Of a DNA stretch of 64,000 nucleotides, positions 59,597 to 64,000 are shown one piece after another. Source of the DNA: Bryobacterales bacterium (GTDB lineage: Bacteria; Acidobacteriota; Terriglobia; Bryobacterales; UBA6623); contig JAJEHF010000112.1 of NCBI GenBank assembly GCA_022823865.1, positions 1 to 64,000 on the forward strand. Reading direction: 5' to 3'. Under the pieces are notes generated by a model that saw only the letters and a program-made list of their open reading frames with translations, did not search any database and had not been told where the DNA came from. A program made the position numbers and the translations under genes. Position 1 is the stretch's first letter; every line of letters begins with the position of its first letter.

Positions 59597-61057
59597 ATGA
59601 CCGAAACAGTCTCGATTCCGATGTGGTTGGCCGCCACCTTGGCCGCGCTGTCTGTGTGGGCCGTGGTCGACCGGATCCTCGTCCCGTGCGTCCGCAGCTT
59701 GATCCGCGGTCGGGTCAACCGCATGGTCGACCAACTCAATACACGCCTTCAACTCGGAATTCCTGCGTTTCACCGCACGAAGAGGCGGGTGCTGATCGAC
59801 AGGCTGACGAACGACCCCGCCGTGCAGGAAGCGCTGGCCGCCCGATCCCGGGAAACGGGACAGTCCCGCGACGACCTGTCGCGCGAGGTCGAGGGCTACG
59901 CCCGCGAGATCGTGCCGTCCTTTAACGCCTATGCCTACTTCCGGATCGCGTATCGCGTGGCGCACCGGACCGCGCAGCTACTGTATCGCATGAGATTGGG
60001 CTATGCCGACGACGTGGCGCTCTCGAAGATCGAACCCGACGCCAGCATCGTGTTCGTGATGAACCATCGCAGCAACATGGACTACGTGATCGTCGCTTAC
60101 ATGGTTGCGAACAGGACAGCGCTCAGCTACGCAGTCGGCGAGTGGGCGCGGATCTGGCCGCTAGCGGCGCTGATTCGCTCGCTCGGCGCGTACTTTGTGC
60201 GCCGCCAGTCTGGCAACCAGCTCTACCGCCGGGTGCTGGCGCGCTACGTGCAGATGGCGACCGAGGGAGGGGTTGTGCAGGCCGTCTATCCGGAAGGCGG
60301 GCTTAGCCGAGACGGTCGGCTGCGCGAACCCAAGCTCGGCCTGATCTCCTACATCTTGTCGGCGTTCGATCCTGACGGCCGCCGGGATCTGGTCTTCATT
60401 CCTGTCGGGCTCAACTATGACCGCGTCCTTGAGGACCGCTCGCTCATTGAGGACCTTGAACCAGGAACGGCCTCGCGGGGCAGAGTGCGTGTTTCAATCA
60501 ACTTTCTGCGCTTCGTCGCGAAGAACATCGGCTTGATGCTGCGAGGCGGCTGGTACCGGTTCGGCTACGCCTGCGTGAACTTCGGATCGCCAGTTTCGAT
60601 GCGAGAGTACACCCGGGCGCGAGGGGTCGATTTCCGCGCGCTGGATGCGGCCTCCCGCACCGCGGCGGTGCAACACATCGGTGACCAGCTGCTTCAATCG
60701 GTGGCGGCAGCGATCCCGGTCCTGCCGGTTCCGTTGGTTGCCACGGTATTCGTGCGGCAGCCGGGCAAGCGGCTCAGCGGACTCGAGATCAAAGCGCAGG
60801 TGCAGAGCCTCATCGACGAGGCCCAGCAGTCCGGCGCCTACGTCCACATTCCCCGGGCCGACCGCGAGTACGCGATCACGGTCGGACTGCGGACGCTCCT
60901 GCTGCGGCACTTTGTCGACGAGCAGGACGGCCTGTACATCGCTCGCGCCGATGCCGAGCGCGCTCTGCGCTACTACGCGAACTCGATCGAGCAGTTCCTG
61001 CGCGCAGGGCGACAGGCTCCGTCCGCCGGGGCAGGGCAGGCACGCTCGGCGCCCTAG
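59597..61057 (+). CDS. Glycerol-3-phosphate / 1-acylglycerol-3-phosphate acyltransferase-like protein
   Basis: 'IVFVMNHRSNMDYVIVAYMV' (HX4D), 'VQAVYPEGGLSRDGRLREPKLGLISYIL'; two further blocks as in PlsB-like enzymes. Confidence 0.85.
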   Translation: MTETVSIPMWLAATLAALSVWAVVDRILVPCVRSLIRGRVNRMVDQLNTRLQLGIPAFHRTKRRVLIDRLTNDPAVQEALAARSRETGQSRDDLSREVEGYAREIVPSFNAYAYFRIAYRVAHRTAQLLYRMRLGYADDVALSKIEPDASIVFVMNHRSNMDYVIVAYMVANRTALSYAVGEWARIWPLAALIRSLGAYFVRRQSGNQLYRRVLARYVQMATEGGVVQAVYPEGGLSRDGRLREPKLGLISYILSAFDPDGRRDLVFIPVGLNYDRVLEDRSLIEDLEPGTASRGRVRVSINFLRFVAKNIGLMLRGGWYRFGYACVNFGSPVSMREYTRARGVDFRALDAASRTAAVQHIGDQLLQSVAAAIPVLPVPLVATVFVRQPGKRLSGLEIKAQVQSLIDEAQQSGAYVHIPRADREYAITVGLRTLLLRHFVDEQDGLYIARADAERALRYYANSIEQFLRAGRQAPSAGAGQARSAP

Positions 61058-61082
61058 CTGCCATCGATGAATCCCGGATTGG

Positions 61083-62684
61083 CTACAAGCTGAGCTCCCA
61101 TCCCTTGCGGAACTGGGGCTTGACCCACTGGTTCGCCTCTTCGTTGTTGCTGAACTTGCCGGCCTCGTTGTCCCACATGAGCTTCCCCTCGAAATGCGCG
61201 GCGGCTGCTCCGAGCACCAGCCACTCCGTGAAGGGTGCGGCCAGATCAAAGTTGGAGCAAGCCGCCGACCCGCCCTTGGACGCGCGGATCCAGTCGTGCA
61301 CGTGGGCGGTAGTGTTACTGCCCGTAGAAGCCCCGGGGGAACGTGACAGGTACGCGGGCGGCAGCTCGTAGTCGGCCCACCTAGAGCCAGGCAGCAATCC
61401 GACACCCTCGCCGCGGCCGTTGGTGCCGAGGTGCCCCTTCGAGCCCACGAAGATGCAGTTGTAGCCGCTGGTGTCCGGCGACCCTGGGAATCCCGTGCGC
61501 CTGCCCCCACGCGGCCCGACTTGCGGCCCTTCCCCGGCGATCTTGCGGGCCTGAGCCGCGGTCATGCCTTCCGGCAGATAGGCGTCTCCGTTGGTGTTGT
61601 ACCAGTAGACAGACACCGGCGGCATGTTGAGCCGCGCCGCGAAATCGTATCGCAGCGTGAGCTTGTCCGGGAACGTGAACGGAGGCGAGGAATCCTTGTG
61701 GACGCACTCAACGCTGAGCAGGCTCTCCGGCCCCAGTTGCAGCCCCCAGTTCGCCGGCCCCAGGATGTGAATGCCCCAGTCGCCGATCAGGCCGGAGCCG
61801 AAGTCGTGGAAGCCGCGCCAGTTGAATGGCAGATAGAAGCCGAATTTCGACGTGTCGAACCCGCCTCCGCCCGGTCGCCGAGGGCCTGCATCCCTACCCG
61901 CCTCGCCCTGCGCGCTCCTCGCGGGCGGTCGCGGAATCCGCACGCGGCCCAGTCTGTCGCCACGGGCGCTCGCGAACTGCCGATAGTCTTCGTCGCCGGC
62001 CGTGAACGGGCGCTCGGCAGCGCCGCCGAGCCAAAGATCCCAGTCCAACGTCTCCGGCACAGGGCTGGGAGCCGCATGGCTGCGCATGCCCTGCGGCCAG
62101 ATCGCGGGACGGATCCAGGCGTGGACCTCGGTCACGTCTCCAATCTCGCCGGACCACAGGATCTCGCACGCGACGCGCGTCGCGTCATGGGAGTAGCCCT
62201 GATTGCCCATCTGGGTCGCCACGCCGTACTTGGCGGCAGCCTCTTTGAGGAATCGTGCCTCCCAAGCCGTCCGGGTGAGCGGCTTCTCGACGTAGACGTG
62301 CTTGCCGGCCTGCATGCAGGCGAGCGCGCAAGCGGCATGCATGTGGTCGGGAGTGCCGACCACGACGCCGTCGATGTCCTTGCCGGACTTGTCGAGCATG
62401 ACCCGATAGTCCTTGTATTTCGCGGCTTTCGACCAGTACGCGAACCCCTCGGCCCCGCGGTCCCAGTCCACGTCGGCAAGGGCGACGACATTCTGGGTCT
62501 CGCAGTGCGTCAATACAAGGGCCGGCCTTCCGCCGGCGCCGATCGAGGCTATGTTGAGCTTTTCGTTCGGAGACTTGTATCCCAGCGCCTTGAGCGACGG
62601 GACAGCCCCGTAGCCGCCGGTCGGAACCGCTCCTGCCAAGAGGCTGCCAAAGAAGAAATGACGTCTCGAAAGATCCTGTGCCAT
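61083..62684 (-). CDS. Gfo/Idh/MocA-family oxidoreductase (Tat signal)
   Basis: 'LSRRHFFFGSLLAGAVPTGGYG', 'KLNIASIGAGGRPALVLTHCETQNVVALADVDWDRG', 'GKDIDGVVVGTPDHMHAACALACMQAGKHVYVEKPLTRT'. Confidence 0.93.
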   Translation of the reverse strand: MAQDLSRRHFFFGSLLAGAVPTGGYGAVPSLKALGYKSPNEKLNIASIGAGGRPALVLTHCETQNVVALADVDWDRGAEGFAYWSKAAKYKDYRVMLDKSGKDIDGVVVGTPDHMHAACALACMQAGKHVYVEKPLTRTAWEARFLKEAAAKYGVATQMGNQGYSHDATRVACEILWSGEIGDVTEVHAWIRPAIWPQGMRSHAAPSPVPETLDWDLWLGGAAERPFTAGDEDYRQFASARGDRLGRVRIPRPPARSAQGEAGRDAGPRRPGGGGFDTSKFGFYLPFNWRGFHDFGSGLIGDWGIHILGPANWGLQLGPESLLSVECVHKDSSPPFTFPDKLTLRYDFAARLNMPPVSVYWYNTNGDAYLPEGMTAAQARKIAGEGPQVGPRGGRRTGFPGSPDTSGYNCIFVGSKGHLGTNGRGEGVGLLPGSRWADYELPPAYLSRSPGASTGSNTTAHVHDWIRASKGGSAACSNFDLAAPFTEWLVLGAAAAHFEGKLMWDNEAGKFSNNEEANQWVKPQFRKGWELSL

Positions 62685-62845
62685 CTGTGAGTTTCCGTTA
62701 CCGTGAGTTCGCGTGTCGGCCCGAACGCCGGGTTGCATCCATGATCGCGCATTCGCCTGCGGGGGGCGATCTGTAGCGCCTGAGTGTGGGCGAATAATGC
62801 GCCATCCACCATGCTTCGACGCTCGGCTAAGGCGGCTTCCACGCT

Positions 62846-63736
62846 CTAGGGAGCCCGCTCGGAAAGACGTTCAGCGAGGGCGGCTATGTCCTCCGGGCCG
62901 ATTCCGCAGCAGCCGCCGACGAAGCTGGCGCCTCGGTCGACGAAGCGCTCCGCTGCGAGCACGAACTGTTCGGTTTCGAAGTCTTCCCGCGCCTGCACCG
63001 AGACTTCGCCGTCCAAGGTGAAGCCCTTCGGCACGTTAAAGCGATTCGGGTAGCCGCCCGTGGGCAGATCGGTCAACTGGCTGATCTGCTCGATGCCGGC
63101 CTCGATCGCATCGGAATGGGTGCAGTTGAAGAGGAAGCCCGCCAGCGGCAGATCCGCGAGCGCCGCATGCGCGTCTTGGATGCTCTCGCCGCTGCGCAGG
63201 CCAGTTCCGGGCTCTTCGTCGAGCGTCCACGACACGTACACCGGGATACTGCGGGCGATTCCCGCGGCCAGAGCTGCCTCGGCGGCATTGCGCGATTCGC
63301 GGATGGAAGACATGGTCTCGCACAGGAACAGGTCCACGTGCGGTTCCAACGCCCGTGCGAGCGCGGCGTAGATCGGCCGCGCCTCCGCATCATCGATCAC
63401 GAGGTCCGGCCGGTAGCTCTCATCCAGCGGCGGCAGGCTGCCCGCGACTAGGACAGGTTCCGCTGATCCGTCCGCAGCCTCCCGAGCAAGTTGGCCGGAA
63501 AGCCCTGCAAGCTCGGTATAGCGGTGGGCTTCGCCCGTCTTGCCCAGATAGCTGGGAACGCATGAATAGCTGTTCGTCGTGACGATGCGGGCACCGGCCG
63601 CGATAAAGTCCCGGTGGACCGCTAGCACGATTTCGGGAGCGTCAACTAGTGCCTTCGCCGACCATAGACCGGATCGCAGCGCCGCGCCCCTGCGGATGAG
63701 TTCGCGTCCCATCCCGCCGTCCATGACGGTAACCAT
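62846..63736 (-). CDS. Homocysteine S-methyltransferase family protein
   Basis: 'VMDGGMGRELIRRGA', 'LFNCTHSDAI', zinc motif 'FVGGCCGIGPEDIAALAERL'. Confidence 0.92.
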   Translation of the reverse strand: MVTVMDGGMGRELIRRGAALRSGLWSAKALVDAPEIVLAVHRDFIAAGARIVTTNSYSCVPSYLGKTGEAHRYTELAGLSGQLAREAADGSAEPVLVAGSLPPLDESYRPDLVIDDAEARPIYAALARALEPHVDLFLCETMSSIRESRNAAEAALAAGIARSIPVYVSWTLDEEPGTGLRSGESIQDAHAALADLPLAGFLFNCTHSDAIEAGIEQISQLTDLPTGGYPNRFNVPKGFTLDGEVSVQAREDFETEQFVLAAERFVDRGASFVGGCCGIGPEDIAALAERLSERAP

Positions 63737-63807
63737 CGCGTAGCCAAGCGTATCACGCCGGGTCGGGGCCGCTTCGACCGCGATGGTGTCGCCAGTTCGC
63801 GCGGCAA

Positions 63808-64000
63808 TTAGTTCAGAATCGCCGAGTACACAAGAGCCGCGAACTTCTCCCGAAGCTTGAGGTCGCCGCCGGGGCGCACCTGCACCATCAGGATCCCGAT
63901 GAGTTGTTCGCTCGGGTCGATCCAGAAGACGGTGCCTTGGGACCCGCCCCAGTAGTAGGAGCCCGCCGAGTACGGGTAGTCCAGCTTGCCGCGGTCCGTC
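63808..64000 (-). CDS. Serine hydrolase / class C beta-lactamase family, C-terminal end (cut by window)
   Basis: Reverse frame reads TDRGKLDYPYSAGSYYWGGSQGTVFWIDPSEQLIGILMVQVRPGGDLKLREKFAALVYSAILN*; the 'YWGGxxGTxFWIDPxExLxGxLMxQ' block is typical. Not in the supplied ORF track. Confidence 0.85.
   Translation of the reverse strand, partial: TDRGKLDYPYSAGSYYWGGSQGTVFWIDPSEQLIGILMVQVRPGGDLKLREKFAALVYSAILN

Noticed and set aside
1-64000. tRNA, rRNA, intact IS or prophage genes
   Set aside because: None recognised on either strand by eye; a tRNAscan/ISfinder run would be needed to be sure.

Overview
GC-rich bacterial chromosomal window, probably an Acidobacteriota-like heterotroph (inference from CRTAC1/ASPIC-UnbV, DUF3500-like, Tat-Gfo/Idh/MocA, S1 sulfatases and a TonB-receptor relic with an 'AEFYNLTNAPQF' signature; not certain). 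I saw no tRNA, rRNA, CRISPR or intact IS/phage. Main contents: (1) 1-15442, one giant secreted-type repeat protein (at least 5146 aa, open at the left edge) made of ~415-aa modules (unnamed W/F/D-rich domain + SwmB-like domain + Calx-beta domain), with two parallel beta-helix inserts that reveal a second-order ~8.0 kb duplication; (2) a large secreted protein with an internal duplication (15909-19553); (3) a polysaccharide cluster (pectate-lyase-like beta-helix, GH95 alpha-L-fucosidase, GMC oxidoreductase, sulfatase; 19850-28148); (4) a compact minus-strand five-gene alternative Hsp70 cassette (TPR protein / HPP-motif J protein / divergent GrpE / short Hsp70 / zinc-ribbon protein; 28295-33719), my best candidate for an undescribed system; (5) chrA, a truncated hemB relic, and a 1205-aa fusion of four Cache-like units to a peptide-binding SBP; (6) metabolism, peptidases, a histidine kinase, a second sulfatase, TlpA-like, D-2-hydroxyacid dehydrogenase, MBL hydrolase, CRTAC1-TPR, DUF3500-like, acyltransferase, Gfo/Idh/MocA, homocysteine methyltransferase and the edge of a beta-lactamase-family gene. 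Probable gene fossils: VapC/PIN, IS1595-like transposase, HemB and TonB-receptor C-terminus. All family calls are by eye from the translations; no searches were run.
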